A stretch of 64,000 nt of DNA. Origin: Ignelater luminosus (taxonomy: Eukaryota; Arthropoda; Insecta; Coleoptera; Elateridae). Each line of letters begins with the position of its first letter. Within the stretch, counting starts at the first letter, position 1. The position numbers were made by a program, and so were the translations under genes. Below the pieces are notes generated by a model. It saw only the letters and a list, made by a program, of their open reading frames with translations. It ran no database searches and was not told the DNA's origin. Below, one piece after another: positions 23,626 to 36,290 of the stretch. Location: assembly GCA_011009095.1 (NCBI GenBank), contig VTPC01090599.1, positions 379,662 through 443,661 of the forward strand, given 5' to 3'.

Positions 23626-26600
23626 TGGGTTTTATGTACATTTTGTGATATATAAATGCATCTAACTACTTTAGCGTTTTATTTCGAAACAAAATTATGT
23701 TTCTCTTGCAAACTTAACGTGCTAGAAAAAAACCAAAAGCAGATTTGGATTCAGCATAAAAACGTGATTGCAGATAACCTATTTGTAACTAGGAACCAGA
23801 AAAAAAAGTTTCAATTTATTGATCAGTGTTATCTAGGAGAAGTATGATAAAGACATCTAATCAGAATTTGTATCTCAGCTCTAGCAGTGTTTTCTGTTTA
23901 TATTTTGATTACACCTTGTAGATTGTATTTATCAATAGAATCGATAAAATGTAATATAAAACACAAATTTATTTTGTTGGAAATCGAATTGCTAATGTAT
24001 TCAAGGTACTGTTTTCAGTCGCTAATACGCAATAGAAATTGTGACTATAATATCCCTTGTTATTCCTCATTGTTGATTAGTTCTCCTAAAACCAAATTAC
24101 AACCAAAAACACATTAATATAGTTGTTATAGCAATTAATCACTTACATAATGTAACACAAAGTTTAATCGTTCGCCGTAAATCTGACCTTCAAACACTTC
24201 TACTTAAAATGTGAAGAACTCCTTATTCTACGGAAAGATACTATCAACCCTCGTTAATCACCCTAAACAGATTTTCGCATGCATGGCTTTAGAAATGGAT
24301 TATAAACAGTAGGTAAGTAAGAAGTTAGTTTCATTTCAAAGGCGCTATAATTAAATTCTTGCATTAATCGTACATCTTAGCATTAATTGCGACAGTAGAT
24401 GTGAGTAGCGAGCAAAGCTAACGGTTAAAAGAGGAATTGTTTAATAATGTCATTTAGACAATATCATTGAAACCGGCTATTAAATGTATAATCAAGTTTT
24501 ACTCTTCAATGCGTTAAGTCGATTTATTTCAACTAACCGCCACGACACGAAGATAGCAATATATATTTTTCCGAGATGGCGGATTTTCCACGTGATTAAT
24601 GTCGTCAATCACAAATAACCAAGAAAAACAAAAGAACAACTCCCAAATGTATAAAAATTGCTGAAAAAAGCACTTCGAACATTAAATTCAATTTCTAGGA
24701 TGAAGCATGCTACAGATTTCAGCGCAGCGGTAAATGCTACACTTACATTAATCTTAATAACATCCTCTAAATGCTGTATAATGTGTAAAATAAAAATAAA
24801 AGGACAGAGGCTTCTACATTGGAAAAGATACCATCAACAATAAATTCATTCTCTTTTCATATTACAGAATAAGTTTGAGAAGTTTTTAAGACATAAATAT
24901 TACTTTGTTATACATTTCCTCGTGTTATATATTTCTTATAATCACCTATTTAATATGATATAAAAATTCTGGTAGTAGTTTGTGCTTTATTAGAAAGACT
25001 TTCGCTAAACTTTTTTAACTTTCAGTAACTTTTTCCAAACTCCTTTTCTTTTTTTACCGCTATATTCCAAGTTCCAACATTATCATTGTATTGCATATTT
25101 TAAAGCATTCTAACTTTTTGCGGCTTTCTAATATTTTATAATCTTTTTGACATTTTCTCGATTTTTCTCATCTTGTTTCTATATTACAAAAATTTCCAAC
25201 ATTTGTAAACTCGAATAATGTTTTCAAGTTTTTCTTGCTGGCCTCTTGGATTAAAATATTAGCTTTTTATATTTGTAGGAAGTTCTGATGAGTAGAAGCA
25301 AACATAAAATATATTTCCGCAAAAATATTATGTACACTAAAGTTCTCAGGAAGATTTTCATTTTTCTTGTTTTACTTTACTTGAACCAATCTAGGCATAG
25401 TATTATAATTATTTCTAATAAATAGTACTTAATACAATTTATCGACAGACTATCTAATTCAGAATTTTAAAATGGAATGTTATTCTACAGGATATTCGTT
25501 GTTTCACTGGGTACTTGTTCACACGTGCACTAAACACATTTACAGACGGATAAACTACAGACACCCATTTCATTTTAAAAGATATCAAATGAAATTGTTG
25601 ACAGGGAGTTTATGTTCAGGTATACTTTCACGTTATGTGCACAAAAACAGTGGTCACGGCTCACTGATGAGTTAAAGCGTGAACTAAATCAACATTAATT
25701 TGGTATTATCACCCTTTCCATACAATTGTGATAAAAAGATTTCGATTTGAAACACGTTCCAGAAGATTTAATTGTTCTCTGTGTATACTCTTACAAGAAA
25801 CATTTTAAACGCAACAGACCTTGTTATAGGGGCATAACATAGAGAGATTACATAAGATATTTAGTGGTGATTTGAATGACAAATAGATTTTCAGGTTTAA
25901 CCTGCGCAAACATACAAACATAAACATTATACAGCCAAGGTGCTCAATAAATAGATCTATACTATATGATGCAGACCAAATGATATATTGTATTAGGAAA
26001 ACTTTTAAAAAGATCATGTCCAGTCCATCAAAGAGATTTACAAACTTTTATCTATCTTTATTCTGTTGTGACTGCAATTTAACGGAACGTCACCTGATGG
26101 TAGCGCTTCGAAACTAATTTTAAAGCTAGCCAGAATCTTAAACTGTTTTTGACTTGTTAAGATATTTTAATAAGAATCAAGGCGCTTTGGGATCAAAATC
26201 ACGTAGGCAATTAACATTTCGTAAGGAAAATCCACTTCGTTAAATTCATCCTCTTAACTATTAGCAAACGTTTTGGATGTGTTTTCCGAGTGGTTTCGTT
26301 TATTTGGAACAAGATCCACAGTGTCGACTATTTGAATTCTACTACAAAGAAACGCTGTCAAAATACTTCATACCCTGTTTATCGGGGAAATTTATTTAGG
26401 AGTAGCAGCTCATTTCGAAATTCGTAAATGCACATGAGTAAATCCTCGCCAATGAATTCCGACCACAAAAATATTCTTTGAATAATTCAACTTCTGGACT
26501 GACGCTTTGAGGTAGTGCCGCGCTCCAGGTCACTTTAACACTGACAATCCCATACAAGTGAACTTTGGAAGCAACATGCTGGTTTATTTATTCATTAAGT

Positions 26601-27689
26601 CTACTAAGAATTACTCGTTTCCACCAGTCTGAACAATCTGACCTACGATTTCGCAGTGGAGACCTGCAGTGTTGTAAATCTTTCATCAGTCCTGCATTTT
26701 AAAACAATTGCGCACAAACTGACTTAAGTTATTTGTTAAGTGTTAACATAGCACAAAAAGAAAACTCAATGCACCCACGGATTAACTGTCACAACTAACT
26801 GCGTAAGTTCGGACTTTATATTATCATGTAGCTTCCGTCGCTTTCTTGAGTAATCAAACTGACTTGTGTTAATTAGATAAGTTAGGCTTAAGTAAATCTT
26901 TATAACATATAAACAAATTAGCCCCCAGGCGAGTTTTGCTTCGCGAATTGCTGAATCAAAAGTTTTGTATTAAGAGTTTTTCAATAAAGTTAAAGCGTGT
27001 AAACCACACCGAGTAGCGGAGGGACAATTTGATTTTGCTCAAACGTCGCGCTACTTATGAGTTACAAATGTTTACCATTTACGTACATTATTTCGAGTAA
27101 ATGCTAGATTTGAGAAATCGTATTTTGCTGCATAATAGTAATAACAGAATTTAGAAAGACCTGATAACTAAAACAGATCTCTCTAACATAAATCTATATA
27201 CTTCATTAAATGAGTCAAATCGTTTTGATTGTTTTACGAATTGGTTTAAATGTGTACGAGTGTTCGTTTTTCTTCAAAAACATCAGGAAGCAGATGTCGA
27301 GCATTTCCTATTTGTTTCGAGTATTTTTGCAGTTTTCCTTAAGGATACGTTAACTTTATTGCTGATGGTACTATGTTAGTGTCGTTAGCTACAAGATGAA
27401 AAACCAGACCATCTGTGAGCTTCATTGCTTTAACAATAATAGGTTTTTATAAACAATATAAAATGCGTAAACTTTGGAATCTGACAACTTTGCTTTCGGT
27501 CACACTGTACTACTCGTTCAAGAGATTCTACAAAAAGCAATTATTTTTGTAAATTTATGACCACTATAACTCGTAATCTTTAATGTCTGATGATACCACC
27601 ATCTTGATGAAAAATTCTGATAGTCGTGTAGAGTTAACAAACTTTAAAATCGACATTACTTCCGGTCAAACCGGGAATTAAGATTTGTT
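23626..27689. other. Long AT-rich stretch without a recognised gene
   Basis: Nothing with a family motif was found on either strand. Short open frames at 23656-23847, 23887-24117, 24658-24843, 25472-25675 (+) and 25805-26017 (-) have no domain. The sequence near 26500-26570 is slightly GC-richer, with no feature that I can name. Confidence 0.45.
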
Positions 27690-29400
27690 AAAAACATTCA
27701 AAGCAAGTACATAATTGACTGTAATATCTACCCACCAAATTTCATTTCGATATCTCAAAAAACTCCCGAAATATTTACTGGGTTCCACGCATTTGCCCAT
27801 CACTGTATATCCGTTCCTGATACTTCTTGGAGAAGCATAGGCTTCACGAAGTGTTTCCATCGCTTCTTATTCTTGACCACAGCTGATATCTCTACCTAAC
27901 TCTTTCCACTGCACTTATAATCTTCCTCTATCATTCTTCTCCATGTAGTTACTGGTTTCTGCATCCTACTGTGATCCAGTTTAATGCTTGCCTTGTTATA
28001 TCTTGATTATTCTTTCTTACTGTGTGTCTTCTTTATCTTTTAATTTTGTGTCTCTTGGTTTGTTATCCTCCATAGCTCCTTATTAGTGATAGTGTTGGGT
28101 CAGTATATTCTCATAATTCTTGGGAGGCTTCTATTTACAAAGACTTGGGTTTTCTGGGCGTTTCTATTAGTTAGTGCTCACTGACTTCACATTGCCATTA
28201 AATAGTCTTATTTTGGCGTTCCTGCCGATTTGTGCTGCTCTCCATGTGTTTGTTAATATTCCAAAAGCTTGTTGTGCTCTCCTTGTTCTTTGTCTGATGT
28301 CTGCTTTCACTCCACCATTGGCACTTATTGTACTACCTAGATAGCAGGATCCTTGAACCTGTTTTGTTGTTAATGGACAATTTCTCTTGTACTTCTTCTA
28401 ATCCTATTCTTTGTCTATTGTCGTTTTGGAATTAATTTTAAGACCAACTGCTACCGCCTCTTCCTCCGACCTTCTTAGCATGTTTTTTATATAAGTTATT
28501 GCATGTGATACAAAACATATGTCATTTGCATACTTCATATCTGCCAAATCTTTGTTCTGCAGGTGGTTCCAGATGATCTCACTGTTCCATTCAATTGTGG
28601 GGATAATACGCAGCCCTCCTTTGCAACCTTTCCTATTTCTATCTTACTTATCAGATATCCCTGATGCAACATTTGACACGTTGAGTTGCAGTACATCAGT
28701 TTGATTATCTGGATAATCTTTTGCAGGACCTTACTGTGTTTTAAAATTCTTCATAAAGCTTTGTGTTTTATGCCATCAAACGCCTTGGTAGTTACTTGCT
28801 ACATCCGCTAAGCGTTTGTTACATACATATAATAAGCATCCTCTCTATTTCGTGCTAATCAATATATATCTAGTTTATTTGGTTTTAAATTCTTTTATCT
28901 GGCGATATTCAGGTTATTTAATGGCAGCCTTTATATGGGAAAATGGAACCTCCTATTGCCAGATTGTTTTCTAAACCAAACTTCATCAATCTCTTCCCAT
29001 CGCTGTTGATGGTTTCTAGATCTTGTGTTCTCATAATTACTTCGACTCCTTTATTGTCTTTGCCTACTTTTGCATTTTATGTGTCTTCTTTGTTTACCAC
29101 ACATACAGCATCCGAAAGGTTCTTGGTACAAACTTTCTTTTTCCCCTGCTTCACTCACATCTGTGGGTGAGTAGCACTGTACGATACTGATTTTTTGTAT
29201 AGGAGAGTTGACTCGTGCCATAATTATTCTATCCGAATCAGGATGCCACTGCATCATGCCTTTTCTTGCTTCTCGACTTAAAAGTAGTCCAACTGCATTT
29301 CTTCTGTCTTCGGATTTGTCTTTCGTGAACGCAAAATGTGGTTATAATTCTAAAAAGAACATCCAGTTAGAACATCCAACAGCATTAATCTCTTGAAGTA
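27690..29400 (-). pseudogene. Non-LTR retrotransposon relic (endonuclease plus RT end)
   Basis: Reading on the - strand from 29400. The APE-type endonuclease part has AVGLLLSREARKGMMQWHPD, then DRIIMARVNS, then ISIVQCYSPTDVSEAGEKE (29130-29290). It continues with GLENNLAIGGSIFPYKGCH near 28935 and NQIDYILIST near 28870. The text then jumps at about 28790 straight to the RT segment FDGIKHKAL, so the middle of the RT, including part of the palm, is deleted. After that come EWNSEIIWNHLQNKDLADMK, then YANDICFVSHAITYI near 28530 (active site ADD changed to AND), VGLKINSKTT, YLGSTISANGGVKADI near 28340, RRAQQAFGILTNTWRAAQIG, and a C-terminal end with TWRRMIEEDYKCSGKS. Motif content resembles RTE/CR1-type elements with an AP endonuclease. 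The clade was not determined. Frequent stops show it is inactive. Confidence 0.75.
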
Positions 29401-32400
29401 ACCAACATCGATCACCAAATTAATCAATAAACAGAAAAATCACAATCCAACCTTCTAACTTTATTCTATGTTCATGGCCAACTCAATCTCTTTCAATAGT
29501 CATTTCAACTTTGACACCTTCAGTGCCATCATTGTTGTTCTGGAATGGCCTGCGTTCATTGTCACCAACTCAACTTTTATCCACCAACACTATTGCCTTC
29601 AGAACATTCTGTTGTCTCCGTCGTCATCACACGTCCAGATAGTCTAAAGATTTCACTTCCATCTAGCTACAACGTTCAGCTCTACCAATTTAATCATTTG
29701 TGTAAAAGAAGTTACAAATAGCTCCGAAGCAACAATGTAAATGGTGATAATCCTATAAACACAACTGACAATTGACCACTCACAACATTTCTACCGTCTT
29801 TTAGCAGCAGTAACAGAGGAAAAACTAAAAGATACAAATCGAAATCGACCCAACCGTTTGCAGCTGTGAAGACATAGTCTGCATATCCGATCGTACCATA
29901 GCTAAGGGAACCGTGACCAACGTTTCCATTGCATTGTCCTATTGCAAGAACCTGCTTAGATACCGCTCTTTCATGGTTTAGAAATTGCTAGCTAAGTGGA
30001 CGTGCTAATACTTATTGTTAGTGTGGTTGGTTGTGGAATCTATGGTTAGTGAATATTAACTTTGTTGAATAAATCACAAGTCCACATGCACCAAGTTTCT
30101 ATTTCTGCTGAAAGAGCTTTAGTCCTTAAAAAGCATAACAATGCCATCGCCTTTGAAGATCTCTGGAGCACAGTTATTTTAACTGCAGTCATCTGGACCC
30201 AGCAAATCGTGAGACAAATAGAGTCTAAACTCTATAAAATATACTCGAGGGCTGTCCATCGACATTAAAAAAACCCACGGCCGTAAAAACGCCACAAACT
30301 TTCTACTTCTGGAGCAAGAAGTTAGATCGAAACGAAATGAGAAAAAAGTTACTAAACGAGTTGAAACGAATATCAACAATTTTCTCTTATTTTATTGCCT
30401 AGATTCTGTATTTACAGATAAAAATTCAAATTAAGCGCTATTTTTCTTATTCAAATAGAGAAAGAAATGCTCTAAAGAAGAGAAAATTGCTTTTTGTTGA
30501 AATTCTGCTGAACCCCACTAGCAAGAATTTATCCTTTTATGGCATGCATACCTGTTTCTAATAGTCCACGTAAAATAAATAATAATTTCTAAGGTAGTCC
30601 TCCAGTTACAAAATGTTGATAGACATACAAAGCGCTAATTGTACCCTTTACAGTTGTGTGTTGTAACCAGGCAATCCAGATTGTGTTTCCTAGCTATGCG
30701 TAGTTCAAAAGGAATTTTTACAACGTAGATTACTTTGATCTAAATTTATCTAATCTATGATATCCTCGAAAAAAGTAAAAGTGTGCTGTAAACGGATAAA
30801 ATAATCGCTCTGTAGATTATCCCGCAGTGAGTCAGTTTTCATATTGCTGTAGAAAAAACCTGTACTAAAGCAAAATATTGATTATCAACTGTGTGACTTT
30901 ATTCAAATTCAGTTTATACGTTTGTAGATTAGTAAGACATTATTTATCTAGATCAGGTAGACAAAACTTCAATTAAAATTAAAAAAAATTGATCGTAGAA
31001 ATGCTATTTCGTTCCTAAAGCGTCAGTGAAAGCCATCAAAGATCACCAGGTCTTCACTGACTCAGTAGATGGCTGCCTAATTAGATGATACTTTATATTG
31101 ACTTTTGGAGCCCTTTGGGAATAATGGGTCAAGTGCCGTAGCAAGCACTTAATCGTATTTCCTGGACTGTCAGTACACTAAATTTTATATTTACAGAGCA
31201 AAACAAACATCAACCGTTCGAACCCCTTCTACTATCCTTTTATATCCTACTTAAAAATTTTATTTGATAAACATCTTTACTTAAAATAGATAATTATACG
31301 GTCCTAATGTATAAACTTGCCAACTTATTATCATAAACTTAGTCGGCAGATTAGTAACACTTCATTGTGCATGAAACTTTAACTACTCATTTAACTAACT
31401 TGCTGTGATTTTAGCTTGAAAGCATTGTGTACAGATGGCATCATTATTGATTGTAATTTTAGGAATTTTTAATTTTGCACATTTTACGTTAATCAAAAAA
31501 ACTACTATTAAAATACGTTCGTGTACGTCATAAACTATATGCATTATAGCAAGTAGACTGCTCACAAAATAGCTTAATTTGAACTAAGTAGCAAACACAT
31601 GCAAGTTCATTGGGATCGTATCTTAACCAAACAGTTGTAGGCGTTGCCGTTTTTAATTTAACCTGATTCTCATCTGATGAAGGTTTTAGTTTGATATCGC
31701 AATGTATGTGTAGTTAGTTAATTTGCTAGATTAAAAAATGGACACCTTTTTTTATAGGCCATCAGTAAACATAAAATGTGAACGTGAAATGAAACACATA
31801 ATCCTAGTACGCGACATCGGAAATTTTTTTCCATTACTACATCTACCACTTTTTCCTCTTTCAAATTATGAAAACAGTTTTCATCCGCATCAAGTAACTT
31901 TTCGATGACACTTTAGCAGAGAAGAAAATTTCAACAAATTTCTTCCCGGCAAGTAATAATATTATTATAGGTTGTGAACGTGTTAGAGTTGTTATTCCAT
32001 TAATAAAACGTTTTAACATTTAACATCGACGTTCTATTGTATATAAAATTCCATTTTAGTACTTACTAATTACTAAATTCCATATTTCACCCCCAAAATA
32101 TAAAGGTCATCTCGCCTATGTTCACGTTTAACAGATGAGTAAGATAAATAATGTATAGAACCAGCTTTAAAGCGGTTGCTTACAGCTCCATAATTTATAA
32201 AACTCGGTATGTCATGCATATTTACAAAACACTTCATTATTATTAAATATAGGTAAATAATTACTCTCCCTAGTAAAATATTTGGTATTTTCGTAATTAA
32301 GCGATAATAAGTTATATAACTGCCACACTTCTTCGTCATTTGATAATAATAATAGCTTTGAGCGATGGGGGAGAAGTTTAATCAGTTCCGAACAGTGCAG

Positions 32401-35400
32401 ATGTATAAGCCAAATCCAAAACCAAAGTTCGAAACCCCGAACTCTACGTTCCTTAGACAAATTTAATTACACCCACCTACACCATTGTTTTATAGCTTAT
32501 AGAGAACTGGAACTGCGTTGAACTCGTCAGTACTAAAATTGAAAATTTCCACTTGACCTTACCGCACTTGAGGTTCGCTATTAATTTTATACGTTAGGAT
32601 TCTCAGGGTGGGGGCTTCATAGATCGACGAACTACAGAAGTTTTTATTGCATCGTAATATTCATGGTGGCTTTGCCCTAATTGATACATTTTAGCTCTCG
32701 TGGTATACGGCTACTAAAGACCTAACCCTTGTCAAACGCTCTACAACACAGAATATAAATAGGCACAAACTGATTCAACGCCAACATTAAAATCGATTGC
32801 CTTTTCCATTGAATTTAATTTAAATGACTTCTATGGGAGTGAAAGTGGAAATGTAAATGTAGAGGAAAGAATAAAATATTAGTTTTTAGAAAAAAAATAC
32901 AAAGAGTAAAAAGCAGGTTATTGTTTAAAAACCATTCAATAATTTACCGACGTGGAGCACGCGAAACAAAGATTTTGCTGATTTCATGTTCCATATATGT
33001 ATGATAAAATCAAAGGAGGTTGAGTTTAATCTATTCAGTTTTTACTTACATCAGCAGTTTTCAAAATTTATTGATTAGAGGGTGCACATTTTATTATATA
33101 ACATGGATAGAGTTTTATGCGTGGTGATACGTGTCTGTATAACTGCATTTAGAGGTATCTGAAATAAGAAAGTTAATTTCTACTACCTCCTACTTCTTTT
33201 AAAACAAACTTTTATGTAATAGAAATGACCGCATATGCAGATAGCTTGTGACTATATAGGTTGATAGAATGCAGATGCAATTTGGATATTGAAGTGCGAA
33301 CTCTGGTTATGAATACCTAATAATATGCATGGAGCTAGGTACTTCTCTACAAAAGCAACGTTACTGTTATCAAATGAGCTAACTATTCATTGTATTCCCC
33401 CTCTAATATTAATGACTATATTACGAAACTCCATGAATAAAATATAACAAATATAAAATGAACACGAACATAAAACTGAGTTTTATGGGAGTTTATTGCA
33501 GAATTATATTAAAGGCATATTTTATTAAAATTCTCGTTCCAAGCCTCTTTATCTTGAAAATATTCGAGATCACATAGCCGGAAGCTGACAGTACCGGATC
33601 TCTTTACTGACACGAAGACACAATAACATCGATATTCCAACTAGGTATACCTTGTCCTAGTGCAATTCGAAACGCCTCTGGCTCCACTAATTTCTTTTAT
33701 TGCCTTTACTGGTAAGTCCTTTAAAATATTTACAACACTATAAATTTTAAACATTCAGAATAAAAGATTTGCAATAAAAGTACTTCCCTTCAATAACTTC
33801 AACTTTACTACCTGAGATTGTAAACGTCAAGTGTTATTCCATAATTGGTCAATGGTGAAATAAGGTACCGTAGATTTGCAAAGAAATATTGGTTCATGAT
33901 AGCCTATTACAACGTGATTGCAATCAGTGCAGCATACTCCGCTAATAATCCAAAGACATAATTTAAATGCTACTTCTATTTCTTAAATTTCTGAATATGG
34001 ATCGATTCTTCAACAATAATAAATGTTTCATAAGGTAGGCAAACCTTTAGCGAGTGAATCTTTTCTTATCAATAACACATATATTGAATTTAATTTAAAA
34101 TTTTTTGCTTCTCTGTATATAAATTTAAAAAAAACTATTTCAAGGTGGTTGTTTCTAATATATTAAAGAAGCAAAAAAACTGCAAGTTACGCTTCGTTTC
34201 ATGTGACTAAAAATTTCGATTTTACTCGAAAACAATGCATCCCATAAAAAGAATACAAGAATAACTGATCCGAAAACGGTGTACTTTAGAACATGGATTT
34301 ATAAAGTATTGCGGAAAAAACGGGATTTATTGATTTACCGTCAACATATAACTAAAGCTTCATTTACGATACTTAAATTAGTAATTACAATTAGCACTTA
34401 TAATTACACTTAGAATTACTTTAAAAACTTGCATTCATATTCTTAAAATTAATTTAGCAATTAGTCAATATTTTAACTGAGCTCTCTATCAGCCATTCAT
34501 AGGAAGCATTTGCAGTTTTCTAATGTAGCGACATGAAATTCGTGAAAAATATAACGCGCGTGTGAGTCCTATAACGTCAAAATGAAGAAAATTTAATTCC
34601 GGATTTTAGAGGTTATAAATGACTGAACAAGCGACAAGTGCGACATCGCGCCATACAAACAAGAAAGCAAGAAATTAGGAAAATGCGCGCTTCAAGAATT
34701 TCAATTAGTACGTAAATTAACGAAAAAGCTTGGACCTTGCAAGCTCTTACGTTAAGTACTAAGTATAATTACTAATTGGTTTGATTCCGAATGATTATAC
34801 CGTTATGACAGCTCACAAGGTTCTACGACTACGTGTAATTACTATTACGAATTCCTAATTTGGATATTGTGAATGAAGCTTAAAGACAAAATAAGTAAAT
34901 CAATAACGGTAAATGACTGCCCAATTAGTGAAGGTCTCGTTATAAATCAATTACTACGGACCTCGGTAAAGATCTTTCTATTACAGTTAAATGTTTACAG
35001 AACTAGAAACAATAATCGTTACGGTCTGGACCATTATTCCTGCTGACGCTGTCACAATTCTTAAGTACCAAACCAATGTGTTTTCTCCAGAGTTCACTTT
35101 TAACTCCATCAGCTCCGTAACGGTCCAATAAACGTCTGCAAATATATTTATCGGCGTTTTGCGGATGATTTAGGAACAAAACTCGATAACTTAATTCTTC
35201 AAAACCTCAAGTAGATTTCTATAACGTGGTTACGGTAAAATAAGATAATCATTGACTTGGATTTCTTAAGCAGGATTTGATCGATAATAATTGATCAAGC
35301 TGTAGACGATAACTTCCTGATTATCAAAGAAATTAAAACATTTAATCAGTATCAACTAAACGGAAAGAGCCATTATCAGTAGTGTCTAGATTCTCACGGT

Positions 35401-36204
35401 GAGCACAAGAAGAAGGACGATATGAACCGGTAAATAAAATATTTTCCGTAACGGAAACCCATCCACACGGTATCAGTACGCAATCTAAGACTACTGTCCC
35501 CTAAACGGGGGACAAGCAGGAAAGCTTGACTTAGAAAGACGCAGCTTTAGAACTTCGAGGACTAGCAAATTCAAAATGGTAGAGAGTATTTAAGGGACGA
35601 AACCCCTCTCTAAAGTAAAGCAGTGGACGACAAGTTAAAAAGAGAAAAATATTTTGCTAGATAGAATAAGACATCTTCAACCCGCTGTAAGCAATCGATC
35701 GTCTGTCTCTGATACCGTAAGAAGTAATTTCAGTAAGAAATAGAGAGCAGACCTTCTAAATACAATAAAGCATTTTATAAAGATACCAAGAGCAATAAAA
35801 ATGACAAATGGTTTACAAAAAAATAGACAATAAAGGCATAATCCCTTAAAAAGATCAGACTTCTGTATAATTGTAATTGAATCCTCTATTCTATACGTAA
35901 GAATCGACAGTAGCTTGATTTGCCAATGATAGTGAATAACAGAATCTTATCTTTCTATTTATACACCGTGTTCGTTTTAACATTTGCTATAGGGAATTAG
36001 TATGGGAAATCTGAAATATGCCAAATAGTTCGTTCTCGAATAAAAGTCGGTGAAATTAATAGTTGCAATCGACAGATAAGATATTCTAACGTACTGTCCA
36101 AAAATATTACCCTTAATAACAATTCCAATTCTTCAAAAATTATAAATTCATTAATTACTTGCAAAACATTAATTTAAAAGCCGAAAACTGAAAAGTCGAC
36201 GCGA
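29401..36204. other. Long stretch without a recognised gene
   Basis: 29401-30060 is C/A-rich with no reading frame of note. 30060-34500 is AT-rich. The two overlapping - strand open frames at 32073-32460 carry no known domain. 34500-35700 is less AT-rich and contains several forms of the palindrome ccgtaacgg (near 35116 and 35447) and a hairpin at 35496-35513. It may be the leader or LTR of a retroelement, without terminal repeats to prove it. Confidence 0.4.
35496..35513. repeat. 6-bp GC-rich hairpin
   Basis: gtcccc, loop taaacg, ggggac. It is a perfect stem in a stretch that is GC-richer than the surrounding DNA. No T-tract follows, so no terminator is implied. Confidence 0.5.
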
Positions 36205-36290
36205 CTTGCCTCCTTGGTTCAATGGTTATTACTGCTTGCTAAACCGCACGGGCTCTTCGAATGCAAGTTCCAACCCCGTTACAAGCAAGA
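36205..36290 (+). tRNA. tRNA-Ser(GCU)-like sequence, probably a pseudogene
   Basis: An 86-nt tRNA-like unit. A perfect match to the internal A-box consensus lies at 36215-36225 (tggttcaatgg). A degraded B box (agttccaaccc, two mismatches to the consensus) lies near 36266. A putative anticodon loop ttgctaa would carry GCU. The ends can pair in six of seven positions (cttgcct with aagcaag), and a T-run that could stop RNA polymerase III follows at 36292. The length fits a class II tRNA with a long variable arm. The T arm does not fold well, so this is either a decayed tRNA gene or the head of a tRNA-derived SINE. Confidence 0.35.

Noticed and set aside
24685..24760. Weak resemblance to the pogo N-terminal stretch seen at 815-860 (both contain gtaaatgctac)
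   Set aside because: The match is short, the following pogo motifs are absent, and AT-rich DNA makes chance similarity likely.
31205..31235. B-box-like gttcgaacccc
   Set aside because: No A box at suitable spacing, no paired arms and no T-run behind it.
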